Source: Pseudomonadota bacterium (GTDB taxonomy: Bacteria; Desulfobacterota; Syntrophobacteria; Syntrophobacterales; Syntrophobacteraceae). From it: a stretch of 19,504 nt of DNA. Numbering within the stretch: the first letter of the stretch is position 1; every line of letters starts with the position of its first letter. The stretch covers positions 1-19,504 of the forward strand of contig JAEZHY010000162.1 of NCBI GenBank assembly GCA_023416335.1, in the 5' to 3' direction. Shown one piece after another: positions 1-7,779 of the stretch. The position numbers and the translations under genes were made by a program. The notes under the pieces were generated by a model. It saw only the letters and a program-made list of their open reading frames with translations, searched no databases and was not told the DNA's origin.

Positions 1-1
1 G

Positions 2-484
2 GTAGCTTTCAGGGGGGCTCGAAAAATTACCGAGGAAATCCTTGCGGCCCAGCATGTGCTTGAGGATTTGGGCGTGACGCCCATGGTTTTCAGGCCACCT
101 GTGGGTGTCACCTATCCAGGGCTGGCCAAGGTTTTGGAAAGATTGGGGCTGGCGGCGGTAACATTCAGCTGTCGGGCATGCGATCGAGGGAACCGCTCTA
201 TCGGACGCCTTGCCGAGCGCATCCTCGGACGGGTCCGTCCCGATGACATAATTATGTTGCACGACCAGCCGCCGGTTCATCAGACGAGCGTCAGTCAATG
301 GCTGGCGGAAGTGGAAGCGATTCTGTGCGGAATTCCGCGCAAGGGCCTGGCAATCCGGTCGCTGTCTGAACTCATCGGACGCCCGGTGGATAGCCGCTCG
401 CCGCGCGCTCCCCACATGCAAGTGGATGGTCAACTTGATAATTGCGCCAGCACAAGGGGTCCGATGCCAGATAGTCGCCGGTGA
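2..484 (+). CDS. Polysaccharide deacetylase (NodB family), C-terminal part only
   Basis: The gene enters from before the window; the frame is open from base 2 and stops at 484. The visible part carries late NodB-homology signatures: FRPPVG (an R-P-P-x-G block), a D in the VTFSCRACD stretch where the family usually has W/S-x-D, and DDIIMLHD near the end (the LHD motif). Family members are metal-dependent hydrolases that remove acetyl groups from cell-wall or exopolysaccharide sugars, or act on related amides. The first motifs (TFDD, HxxxH) lie outside the window and cannot be checked. The last 110 bases overlap the 3' end of the convergent radical SAM gene, and the final 30 or so residues look low in family character, so the C-terminus may be extended. 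It could instead belong to a lipid or secondary-metabolite cluster with the ligase downstream. Confidence 0.75.
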   Translation, partial: VAFRGARKITEEILAAQHVLEDLGVTPMVFRPPVGVTYPGLAKVLERLGLAAVTFSCRACDRGNRSIGRLAERILGRVRPDDIIMLHDQPPVHQTSVSQWLAEVEAILCGIPRKGLAIRSLSELIGRPVDSRSPRAPHMQVDGQLDNCASTRGPMPDSRR

Positions 485-1511
485 TCTGAAAGGCTGCTCC
501 TCGGCATCCGTAACACTCATGAGCCCGGTCGCAGGTACCGCAAGGGCCCTTGATAGTCCGGCGGTAATTCCTCAGATCCTGGAGCAGCGTGCTTCCGGCC
601 AGAATCTCGGCCAGGGATCCGGAACGGACATTGCCCAATGAAATGGTGATCCCCACGCACGGCTGTACATCGCCTTTGGCCGTCACCAGGCAGGAGAACT
701 GGTGACGCATGCATTTGTTGCCGACCAACGGCGGCTGAATCTCCCAGGTCTGGCCGAAAAGGCGACGGTCCATGTCCGAGATGGTGCGAAAGAACCTCTC
801 CAATTCGGGGGGCGCCACGAAGAGCCACTCATTGAGAATGGCGTTGGCCTGAGGAGTAATGATTTCAAAATAGGGGACAATGCTTTGTTCTCGCAGCCAC
901 CGCCACAGGTTCGGCAGTTCGGCAATGTTCTGACGGCAAATGATGGAGCTGACCGCTAGGAAGTGGTCCTTGGAAGGATACCCGACCGCCCTCAGGCGGG
1001 ATAAAGCTGTGTGAATGATGCGAAAAGCCTGCCTATTGCCGGAAAGACGGTTTTGAAGGCCCTCGTCGAGAGAGTTCATCTTCAGCACTACCCGGACTTG
1101 CTGCTCGTATAATATCCTGACCAGATCGTCCGAGACACCCGATCCGTTGGTGAACATCTCCACCATGAGGCCATTGTCCCGCATGAAGCGGATCAAATCC
1201 GGCAAGTGGGGGTAGATTGACGGCTCTCCGCCCAGGACGATAATCTTGCCGGCTCCGAGATTTCTAGCCTGCAGGATCACATCCCGGATTTCCTCCAGGC
1301 TAAGTTCATCCTCAAACTGCTCCTTCCAGGGCACATAGCAGTATGGGCACCTAAAATTGCAGCGCCGGCTGAACTCGATTTCCATGGAGAGCAGCCGTTT
1401 TTGGCGTACCGCCCCGGCTATGGCCTCGGCGGAAAATTCGAAACCATTGTTCGGTGGGAAATAACCATTCACAAAAAATGTCCTTGGATTGTAAAAATGA
1501 TTGTACCGCAC
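372..1511 (-). CDS. Radical SAM/SPASM domain protein
   Basis: This 379-residue protein has the radical SAM cysteine triad C51-x3-C55-x2-C58 (context RRCNFRCPYCYVPW), followed by a GGEPSIYP segment typical of the S-adenosylmethionine site. The C-terminal third holds a SPASM-like cysteine set: GNKC...SC, then GDVQPC, then CGTCDRAHECYGCRG and a final DPLCW. That fits two extra Fe-S clusters. Such enzymes make post-translational changes to peptides or proteins (RiPP maturases, sulfatase activators) or act on small substrates. No precursor peptide gene was recognised nearby, so the substrate is unknown. The start is a GTG (rightmost base 1511) with a weak purine run upstream. The gene is divergent from the adenylate ligase and convergent with the deacetylase. 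It probably acts in the cytoplasm. Confidence 0.85.
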   Translation of the reverse strand: MRYNHFYNPRTFFVNGYFPPNNGFEFSAEAIAGAVRQKRLLSMEIEFSRRCNFRCPYCYVPWKEQFEDELSLEEIRDVILQARNLGAGKIIVLGGEPSIYPHLPDLIRFMRDNGLMVEMFTNGSGVSDDLVRILYEQQVRVVLKMNSLDEGLQNRLSGNRQAFRIIHTALSRLRAVGYPSKDHFLAVSSIICRQNIAELPNLWRWLREQSIVPYFEIITPQANAILNEWLFVAPPELERFFRTISDMDRRLFGQTWEIQPPLVGNKCMRHQFSCLVTAKGDVQPCVGITISLGNVRSGSLAEILAGSTLLQDLRNYRRTIKGPCGTCDRAHECYGCRGAAFQITGDYLASDPLCWRNYQVDHPLACGERAASGYPPGVR

Positions 1512-1670
1512 TCTTACTTTAGCAGAGGGGTCGTGTCAAGAGCGCGAAACTGCAGGGTCTCTGCACAGATGCTCCACCCGGGATAATAGTTTCGTCAGCA
1601 AACGACGTTGACAATTGAATTGCGGCCCGGATACATTACCGGCCATCTTGATGGAAAATGGAAAAATCCT
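1512..1670. promoter_or_regulatory. Divergent intergenic region between radical SAM gene and ligase
   Basis: About 160 bases separate the two divergent starts if the ATG at 1671 is used. Promoters for both genes should lie here. I cannot point to a convincing -35/-10 pair on either strand. A TTG-initiated extension of the ligase (from 1608) would shorten the space to about 100 bases. Confidence 0.35.
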
Positions 1671-3071
1671 ATGAAAAACTTCCCGGGCGAATTCAGCGAG
1701 GCCGCGCTCGAATCGTTAGTACGCCGACTGCTGACCGCGCCGCGCCAGCCTCAAAAAGGGTTTATCATCGGCCGGACCACTTATGCGGCTCTGTACGCCC
1801 TGGCCTCCCATCTTAGGGCTTCCCTGGGGCACGGGGCGCCCGTTTGCGTTTGTACTCAAGACAAGGCGGTGATTGCCGCTGCTCTGCTATGCGCGCTGGC
1901 CGGCGGTCCTGCGGTGATCCTGCCTCATGCCTCCAGGCTCCCGATTCTGGATGAACTCCGAAGCCTGACCGGTTTCGAAACGATGATATCCGACAGCACA
2001 GTGGAGATTCCTGCCGGTGTCCGTTGCTTTCAACCGGGAACGGTCGCCGAACGATATGCCTCTCTAGAATCTTTCTCCCCTAGAACAGGCAATTCCGAGT
2101 GGGTCCGCCTGTTCACCGGAGGGTCCACCGGCGCTCCTCGCATGTGGACCAAAACAGTCCGCAACCTTTTGGCCGAAACCGCCTCCATTGTCGCCAATTA
2201 TGGCGTGACTCCGGAAGACCGGTTGGTGGCGACGGTCAGCCCCAATCATATATACGGTCTGCTTTACACCGTTTTGACCCCTCTCGTTGCTTCTGCCTCG
2301 GCGGCGCCTGAGACCCCATTATTCCCAGCCGAAATCGAGACAGCGGTGCAGGATAATAATGCTTCGATCCTGGTCAGCGTGCCTGCCCATTACCGGGCTC
2401 TCAACGGTCACCCCTTTGCCCGGCACTCATTGCGGTTGGCCTTCTCGTCGGCCGGTATTCTCGCGCCCGATGATGCGCTGGCCTTTAGCGCTCAGACCGG
2501 CACAGGTATTGCGGAAATCTACGGATCGACCGAGACGGGGGGCATCGCGGCAAGGGTCCGCGCCGATGGGGAAATTGACTTTCAGCCGTACCCCGGCATC
2601 GATATCAAGATCGAAGCGGATCGATTGAAGGTGCGTTCCGATTATCTCTCACCTGAGTTGCCTTTGGATGGCGACGGTTATTTCACAACCGGTGATCGCG
2701 CCAGGGCAACCCCGGGCAACCGGTTTGAACTGCTTGGCCGCGTGGACGGCATTGTCAAAGTAGGCGGACGGCGAGTGGATTTGGAAGCTGTTCGCGAATG
2801 TCTAAAGCGGCAACCGGGCATCACCGACGCCCTGGCGATTTCCCTGTCCGTGGACATGGGCCGGGAAAATCTGGTTGTTGCCGTTGTCGAAGGTCATTCG
2901 GAAACCGTGGACTTGACCTCGTTGCGACTGGATGACCTGGAAACCTTCGCACGCCCTCGCTGTATAAAAGTGGTGGAAAAGATACCGTTGACAGCGGCCG
3001 GCAAATACGATCGCAAAAGAATCGAGGCATTATTTCAGTCGGTCGGGAATGGTCAGACGAGACACCGGTAA
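1671..3071 (+). CDS. AMP-dependent acyl/aryl ligase (ANL superfamily), stand-alone
   Basis: The protein is 466 residues from ATG 1671. It shows the ANL core motifs in order: P-loop FTGGSTGAPRMWTKT (148-162, with Arg in the usual Lys-Gly slot), A5 YGSTETG (284-290), A7 YFTTGDRA (337-344), hinge/A8 GRVDGIVKVGGRRVDLE (356-372), and A10 PLTAAGKYDRK (439-449) with catalytic Lys445. It should activate a carboxylic acid as acyl-AMP and pass it to CoA or a carrier protein. The length is short for acyl-CoA synthetases and close to ligases seen in aryl-polyene-like and other fatty-acid-type biosynthetic clusters. The specificity is unknown. The frame stays open upstream to a TTG at 1608. I prefer 1671 because it is an ATG preceded by a purine run. 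No carrier protein gene is visible beside it. Confidence 0.85.
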   Translation: MKNFPGEFSEAALESLVRRLLTAPRQPQKGFIIGRTTYAALYALASHLRASLGHGAPVCVCTQDKAVIAAALLCALAGGPAVILPHASRLPILDELRSLTGFETMISDSTVEIPAGVRCFQPGTVAERYASLESFSPRTGNSEWVRLFTGGSTGAPRMWTKTVRNLLAETASIVANYGVTPEDRLVATVSPNHIYGLLYTVLTPLVASASAAPETPLFPAEIETAVQDNNASILVSVPAHYRALNGHPFARHSLRLAFSSAGILAPDDALAFSAQTGTGIAEIYGSTETGGIAARVRADGEIDFQPYPGIDIKIEADRLKVRSDYLSPELPLDGDGYFTTGDRARATPGNRFELLGRVDGIVKVGGRRVDLEAVRECLKRQPGITDALAISLSVDMGRENLVVAVVEGHSETVDLTSLRLDDLETFARPRCIKVVEKIPLTAAGKYDRKRIEALFQSVGNGQTRHR

Positions 3072-3226
3072 GGAAAAGTGCAGGACGATTCCTCCGTTTA
3101 GAATGCAGTTTTTTGCGGGAAGAAGAGGAGGGTCGTGCGGTGTCCAATTGGTGTCCACACCCCTTTGAGACCAATATAGGGTGCCTATTAAATGGGTTCG
3201 ACTCCTCGCTCCACTTAATGAAGAAC

Positions 3227-3266
3227 AAAAGCTCAGAGACCATGGTTTTCTGAGCCTTTTCTTTTG
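3227..3266 (+). terminator. Rho-independent terminator
   Basis: The stem GCTCAGA (3231-3237) pairs with TCTGAGC (3249-3255) around an 11-base loop. It is preceded by AAAA and followed by CTTTTCTTTT. It lies 160 bases after the ligase stop codon and separates that transcript from the AOR operon. The A-tract and T-tract could let it work in both directions. Confidence 0.7.
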
Positions 3267-3526
3267 TGCTAAGCCGTAGCTAGACCACCGAATTTTCATA
3301 TCAGAAATTGCTCAGTTCATAGTTCCCATTCCTGGGCACAGCTTTACTCCACAAACCTCACTCGTGTAAGTGTGTGTAAGCCTGGAAGTAAAGAGGGCAA
3401 CATTCACCGGTTGTGATATTTCTCTGTAATAATAATTCTCACCTGAAAGCTAAAATAAAAATTCCTTGCCAATGATGCGCATCAAAAAACTTCTTGACTT
3501 GGCCATTTGCTTCCTTCAAAGTCAAT

Positions 3527-3556
3527 TTGTCTTTGAATATCAATGCCTTATATCAT
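3527..3556 (+). promoter_or_regulatory. Candidate sigma70-type promoter for the ferredoxin/AOR operon
   Basis: TTGTCT (3527-3532) and TATCAT (3551-3556) are separated by 18 bases. The -10 element matches five of six consensus positions and the -35 matches four of six. The -10 lies inside the ModE-like operator at 3546-3569, the geometry expected for repression. This is inferred from sequence only. Confidence 0.4.
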
Positions 3557-3569
3557 ATTTGGCATAACG
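3546..3569. promoter_or_regulatory. ModE-like operator upstream of the ferredoxin/AOR operon
   Basis: The site reads CCTTATAT-N8-GCATAACG, which is CGTTATAT-N8-ACATAACG with one change in each half. The half-site spacing is identical to the two boxes upstream of fdhA in this window. The E. coli ModE operator has the same 24-base form, from knowledge of that system. It overlaps a candidate -10 element. The downstream operon encodes an AOR-family enzyme whose cofactor contains tungsten or molybdenum, so metal-dependent control makes sense. Confidence 0.65.
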
Positions 3570-3752
3570 GCCCTTCTCATTCACTCTTCAGGCTGTGTTT
3601 GGGAAGGAGCGCTTTCTCCTCTTTTTCTCCAAACGAACGAAACGCACGACAGGCTCGGAAGTATCGAGCAGTTAAATCCATATCGGGTTCGCAGTTGGTT
3701 CGAGTTGAGTGTGTCCGGGCAGAGTTCGGGAAATCAACCAGGGGAGAATGCC

Positions 3753-4472
3753 ATGAGCGAGAAGCCAAAGGACGACAAAGAGCGTCCAGCCCTCATCAAT
3801 CCGAGTCGCCGCTGTTTCCTCAGAAAATCCGTTCAGCTTGCTGGAGGCCTCGCTCTCGCCTCCATGTCCGCCGCGGCGCCCGCGGTAGTCCTGGCGGCCG
3901 AAGAAAAAGCTCCGATCAAACCCGAAGACAGGATGAAGTATCTCTTCGTCCAGCGTGAAAACTGCACCGGATGCCGATCCTGCGAGTACGCGTGCTCGCA
4001 ATTCCACGAAAAAACCGTGCGGCCGGCAGCAGCAAGAATCCACGTAAAGCGTTTCCATGGAGTCGTGGATGTTCCGGTGATTTGCTGGCACTGTGACGAC
4101 TCTCCCTGCATCAAGGCATGTCCCACGACTCCCAAGGCAATCGCCAAGGAGAAGGAGACCAACGTCATCAAGTACATAGATGACAAGACCTGCCTGGGCG
4201 CAAAGTGCAACAAGTGCATCGAAGCCTGTCCGTCCCAGTTCCTGAGGCGCAATCCCGATACCGGCCGGCCGATGTTCTGCGATCTCTGCGACGGAGATCC
4301 GCAGTGCGTGAAAGCCTGCAAGTTGCAGGCTGAGGACACCGCCCCTGCCCTGAGGACCAACAAGCTCGGGTTCGGGGTCAACATGGCCTATCGCGACGTC
4401 ACGCCCAAAGAGGCCGCCAAGGCCCTCCATACCAACCTTTTCTATCCCAATAAAGATGGCGAAAGGAGATAA
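3753..4472 (+). CDS. Tat-exported ferredoxin with four [4Fe-4S] clusters, partner of AOR
   Basis: The protein is 239 residues. A twin-arginine signal is plain: SRRCFLRK (residues 18-25), then a hydrophobic stretch and a probable cleavage near residue 48 (VLA/AEE). Sixteen cysteines form four sets: C71/74/77/81, C111/114/119/123, C147/152/155/159 and C176/179/185/189. This is the DmsB/NrfC/YdhY-type electron-transfer subunit pattern. It should carry electrons to or from the AOR-like enzyme encoded five bases downstream, as YdhY is thought to do with YdhV in E. coli. The start is ATG 3753 with GGGGAGA just upstream. The longer open frame from 3543 runs through the operator region and would bury the Tat signal. 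The odd feature is the Tat signal on a partner of an enzyme that lacks one. Confidence 0.9.
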   Translation: MSEKPKDDKERPALINPSRRCFLRKSVQLAGGLALASMSAAAPAVVLAAEEKAPIKPEDRMKYLFVQRENCTGCRSCEYACSQFHEKTVRPAAARIHVKRFHGVVDVPVICWHCDDSPCIKACPTTPKAIAKEKETNVIKYIDDKTCLGAKCNKCIEACPSQFLRRNPDTGRPMFCDLCDGDPQCVKACKLQAEDTAPALRTNKLGFGVNMAYRDVTPKEAAKALHTNLFYPNKDGERR

Positions 4473-4477
4473 GCACC

Positions 4478-6283
4478 ATGGCGGAACCCAAAGGCGGATA
4501 TTTCGGCAAGATGCTGGAGATCGACCTGAGTTCGGGCAAGAGCAACGCGCGCCCGTTGGATGAGGGCATGTTGAGGGACTATATCGGCGGCGAAGGACTG
4601 GGTGCTTATCTCCTCTATAAGGAACTGCCTCCAAAGACCGACCCGTTTGCGCCGGAAAACATCATCATGTTCCTGACCGGCCCGTTCAACGGCACGGCCT
4701 GTCCGGCCACCAGGCTCAACGTATCCTTCAAAAGCCCGCATACCGGGCTTTACGGGCATTCCCAGGTGGGGGGGCCCATAGGCAACGAGATCAAGTGGGC
4801 CGGATGGGACGCGATTATGCTAAAGGGAAAGTCGCCAAAGCCGGTGTACATTGCCGTAACGAACGACAAAGTCGAAATCAGAGATGCTCAGCCGATCTGG
4901 GGCAAAGATACTTATGAGGCCGAGGAGTTTATAAAAAGCGACCTGAAGGACGACGAGTACAGGACGATGGTCATCGGTCCAGCCGGTGAGCGTGGGGTTT
5001 TCTATGCCTGCATCATTGTGGACCGCTTCCGTGCGGCGGGACGAAGCGGCGGCGGCGCGGTACTCGGCAGCAAGAACGTCAAGGGACTTGCGGTGAAAGG
5101 CACTCGGGCGGTACCCATAGCCAACCGCGATGCATTCAACAAGGCGGCCGAAGAGGCCCTCCAACTCGCCTCCGGCGCCGAGGTCTGGCGCTACAAGCGC
5201 TGGGGGACCGCCGCTTCGATCGAAACGGCCAATTACATAGCCGGCAGCCTGGTCTCCAAGAACTACACCACGAGCTGGTATCCGGACGTGAACCTGATAG
5301 GGTCCGAAGAGGCCTCGCGCACTTTCTGGAAGCGCCACGTATCCTGTCCGAACTGCCCGGTGCACTGCATGAAAGTGGGGGTAATCCGAACCGGTGGAAA
5401 ATACGACGGCCTGATCGCCGAAGGTCCCGAATATGAGACGGGCACTCTCATGGGCGCCAACCTGTTGCTTACCGAGTTCGACAGCTACATGAAGAGTATC
5501 GAGATGTGCGACGCAATGGGGCTCGACACAGTCTCGACAGGAAACACCCTCGGCTTCACCATGGAACTCTTCGAGCGAGGAATCCTCAAACCCGAAGACC
5601 TCGACGGCCTGAAACCCGTCTGGGGCGACGGCGAAACCGTCGTAGCCCTGGTCCACAAAATCGGGATGAAAGAAGGCAAGGCCGGAGAACTCCTGTCCCT
5701 GGGAGTCAAGCGGATGTCGGATAAAATCGGCAAGGATTCACACAAGTATGCCATCCACGTCAAAGGCCAGGAACTGGCGGCACACGATCCGCGCGGTTTC
5801 AAGCCCCGTGCCACGAGCTATGCAATGGGCCAGCTCGGCGGATGTCATCACGAAGGCACGAGCCCGGAGGAGCAGGCAATCTGGGCGCATTTGTCCTCCC
5901 AGGTCATGTGTTCGTTCGTGGCCAGGACCTGGGCCAAGCGTAACCCCGGGATCGTCTGCGACATGACGAATGCGCTGGCCGGCTGGAATACAACTCCCGA
6001 AGAATATTGGACCACTGCAAAGCGCATGATAACGCTCATGCGCGCCTTCAACATCCGTGAAGGCGGCGTTTCCCGCAAAGACGACATCCTGCCCGAACGC
6101 CTCCGCACGGAACCTCTGCCCGAAGGCCCCAAGAAAGGCGAGGTCTTTACGGATGCCGACACGAAGAAGATGCAGGAGGACTATTACGCTTACTATGGTT
6201 GGGACGAAAACGGGATTCCGACCGAGGATAAACTGAAGAAACTGAAGCTTGACTTCACCATTGCGGATGTAAGGAAGAAATAG
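4478..6283 (+). CDS. Aldehyde:ferredoxin oxidoreductase family enzyme (W/Mo-bis-pterin)
   Basis: The protein is 601 residues, normal for the family (about 600-620). Visible family features are a GxSGGGAVLGSKNVKGLAV pterin-binding stretch (about 189-206), the cluster ligands C290-x2-C293-x3-C297 with a probable fourth ligand C478, MCDAMGLDTVSTG (343-355), and AAHDPRGFKPRATSYA (434-449) followed by GGCHHEG. These bind two pterins, a tungsten or molybdenum atom and one [4Fe-4S] cluster. The general reaction is oxidation of an aldehyde to an acid, or reduction of the acid, with ferredoxin. YdhV-like relatives have unknown substrates. An AAGGAG ribosome site lies 9 bases before ATG 4478, and the gene follows its ferredoxin by 5 bases. 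No signal peptide is present, so any export would need the partner's Tat signal. Confidence 0.92.
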   Translation: MAEPKGGYFGKMLEIDLSSGKSNARPLDEGMLRDYIGGEGLGAYLLYKELPPKTDPFAPENIIMFLTGPFNGTACPATRLNVSFKSPHTGLYGHSQVGGPIGNEIKWAGWDAIMLKGKSPKPVYIAVTNDKVEIRDAQPIWGKDTYEAEEFIKSDLKDDEYRTMVIGPAGERGVFYACIIVDRFRAAGRSGGGAVLGSKNVKGLAVKGTRAVPIANRDAFNKAAEEALQLASGAEVWRYKRWGTAASIETANYIAGSLVSKNYTTSWYPDVNLIGSEEASRTFWKRHVSCPNCPVHCMKVGVIRTGGKYDGLIAEGPEYETGTLMGANLLLTEFDSYMKSIEMCDAMGLDTVSTGNTLGFTMELFERGILKPEDLDGLKPVWGDGETVVALVHKIGMKEGKAGELLSLGVKRMSDKIGKDSHKYAIHVKGQELAAHDPRGFKPRATSYAMGQLGGCHHEGTSPEEQAIWAHLSSQVMCSFVARTWAKRNPGIVCDMTNALAGWNTTPEEYWTTAKRMITLMRAFNIREGGVSRKDDILPERLRTEPLPEGPKKGEVFTDADTKKMQEDYYAYYGWDENGIPTEDKLKKLKLDFTIADVRKK

Positions 6284-6286
6284 CTG

Positions 6287-6634
6287 CCGGATACGTCAGT
6301 ATGGAAAAGGGCGGGGAATGAATCCACCCCGCCCTACGGAGGATCTCGGCTCTGTCCATACTGTCCTTCGGACTCAGGCGACAAAAAGAGTACTACCCCG
6401 AGGCCCCCGCGTCCGCTTGTTATCCCCATATCCGTACCCCCGCCGGTTCTCTCCATCAAACGATCCGAGCACTACCACTTTGAACTTTTTCGTGGCTGCC
6501 CCGGGCCGTATACCACCATCATGCGAAACTCGTTTACTTATAGACACATGGTTGTATTATTTACCGAGTTTACATTACACGCGGAGTCAAGAGTTATTCC
6601 CGGCAGTGACGATGGAGTACAAAAGATAAAACCT
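6287..6634. other. Intergenic region after AOR
   Basis: About 350 bases without a supported gene. A strong GC hairpin (6308-6335) stands near the AOR end. The rest shows no promoter or repeat that I can defend. Base composition becomes more AT-rich towards 6.6 kb, where the small membrane protein genes begin. Confidence 0.4.
6308..6335. terminator. GC-rich hairpin after AOR, possible terminator
   Basis: AGGGCGGGG (6308-6316) pairs perfectly with CCCCGCCCT (6327-6335) around a 10-base loop, 25 bases after the AOR stop. There is no T-tract after it. It is therefore either an mRNA-stabilising 3' hairpin or a terminator that does not need a U-run. Confidence 0.45.
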
Positions 6635-7030
6635 ATGGACGTTGGAAATAAACTCAGAATAATCCGCACGGTACGTTTCACTCTCATCGCCACTGCTGGT
6701 ATGGCTTTAACATTGGGAATAATGGGATATGACGTACCCCATCTCATAGCAGAAACGTCAATGGCCGGATCGATTCTGTTGCTGTACCTTGTTCGTTGCC
6801 CCTGTTGTAAGGATCGATTCTTCTCTATGGGCTGGTGGTACCGCAGTCCCTTCGCAACTCGTTGTCTCAATTGCGGGATCAGCATTAGAGCAAAAGATTG
6901 CAGCGGCCCAAAGAGAAAGCTCGATTGGGGCACCATTCTTGCCGGCGCTGTTTTTCTGTCGGCATTTCTTTATTTGTTTATCTTCAGAGGGGGCCTCGAT
7001 CAGATGATATACGGAATGAGGCCAAAGTAA
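6635..7030 (+). CDS. Small membrane protein with a zinc-ribbon-like cytosolic loop
   Basis: The protein is 131 residues from ATG 6635 and I do not recognise the family. It has three likely membrane segments: 13-32 (RFTLIATAGMALTLG...), about 37-53 (LIAETSMAGSILLLYLV) and 99-117 (GTILAGAVFLSAFLYLFIF). Between the second and third is RCPCC (C55, C57, C58) and, about 20 residues later, CLNC (C77, C80), spacing like a zinc ribbon or rubredoxin-type knuckle. The frame is open back to 6521, but that extension is hydrophilic and lacks a ribosome site. The ribosome site for 6635 is also weak. The AT-rich codon use differs from the AOR and FDH genes. The role is unknown. Confidence 0.55.
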   Translation: MDVGNKLRIIRTVRFTLIATAGMALTLGIMGYDVPHLIAETSMAGSILLLYLVRCPCCKDRFFSMGWWYRSPFATRCLNCGISIRAKDCSGPKRKLDWGTILAGAVFLSAFLYLFIFRGGLDQMIYGMRPK

Positions 7031-7110
7031 CAGGCCAAATGAGGCCGGTCAATTGCGACCTTGACAACATGGTATCTTATCGACTTATCGGGTTCCCTGG
7101 ACAACGAAAA

Positions 7111-7554
7111 ATGAAAGCGAAAATACCGCGAGGATTGATGATTTTTGCGCTGATTTGGATAGCAAGTTCAGTCGCAGGAATTCCTCGGTTGTTTCCGAGT
7201 GATGGGAACATGATCTTTTTGGTTCCCTTTTGGAGGGGACTTCGTTCAAGCTTCTCTATGCCATGATGATGAGTCTCGGAATCATTGCAGGGATAGGGCT
7301 GCTCAGGTTGAAGAGATGGGCTTTTTTTCTTTCGCACGCCATCGACTTGTTTTGCGCCGCGATGTTTGTCTCAAACGTCCTCCTTGTCACTGAAGAGTTA
7401 CTTTTCGCGGGCGCGATGGGAATCTAAGCCGAGCATGATCTCCGATTTTAGACTTCTCGAATTCATCTTCATTCTCATTGCCATCGCATTTTCACTTTGG
7501 CTCTTCGCTTATATGAAACACTTTGGAATCAGCTCGCCTCAGCAGGACGTATAA
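7111..7554 (+). pseudogene. Small multi-spanning membrane protein gene broken by frameshifts
   Basis: Three hydrophobic pieces run on in different phases. The first starts at ATG 7111 (MKAKIPRGLMIFALIWIA...) and stops at 7266. The second continues without a gap of character from about 7230 (FKLLYAMMMSLGIIAGIGLL, then LKRWAFFLSHAIDLFC) and stops at 7427. The third starts at ATG 7435 (MISDFRLLEFIFILIAIAFS) and stops at 7554, back in the first phase. Together they look like one four-segment membrane protein of about 145 residues. The first break lies near a CCCTTTTGGAGGGG run, where a one-base change would restore the frame. It is either a decaying gene, two tiny genes, or a sequencing error. 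The function is unknown. Confidence 0.5.
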
Positions 7555-7779
7555 AGGAGACAAGGGTATTGTACAATCCTTTCGCAGTCATCCAATATGG
7601 CTCATTCCTCTGTCATTTTTTCGGGAGTTGTTGTAGATAACAGGTCCGTAGGTCAATTCCGAGATTTGATTCTGGATAAGGCTTCTATTGCTTGTGCAAG
7701 CATTGAGATCCTTGAAGCACCGGTTAATTTGCCTGCTTCCAGAGTTCGTTCAGAGACTAAAATACTTGCGGGCAAGCTG

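Larger units (their letters stand above)
3072..3752. other. Gene-free regulatory space upstream of the ferredoxin/AOR operon
   Basis: About 680 bases without a convincing gene. It holds a tRNA/tmRNA 3'-end-like stretch (3194-3214), an intrinsic terminator (3227-3266), an AT-rich segment (about 3400-3560) with a probable promoter and a ModE-like operator (3546-3569), and a 5' leader to the ATG at 3753. The leader contains a short hairpin GCTCG-N7-CGAGC (about 3653-3669). It also has a GGAG/CTCC hairpin followed by CTTTTTC near 3610-3640, which could act as a weak attenuator. Open frames here overlap in several phases and have no family character. Confidence 0.6.

Noticed and set aside
3500..3516. 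Sigma54 promoter (GG...GC) upstream of the ferredoxin
   Set aside because: The GG and GC are only 6 bases apart rather than 10.
3543..3752. Longer start for the ferredoxin
   Set aside because: It would run through the operator and leader and place the Tat motif about 90 residues inside; ATG 3753 has a clear ribosome site.
3672..4634. Long minus-strand frame opposite the ferredoxin gene
   Set aside because: It is a shadow of the coding strand in a GC-rich gene; its translation has no domain features.
4820..5656. Long minus-strand frame opposite AOR
   Set aside because: It is a shadow frame; the AOR motifs on the plus strand are unambiguous.
7597..7779. N-terminal extension of the signal peptidase frame
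   Set aside because: The 61 added residues lack membrane or domain character; ATG 7780 begins a normal MKK start before the membrane part.
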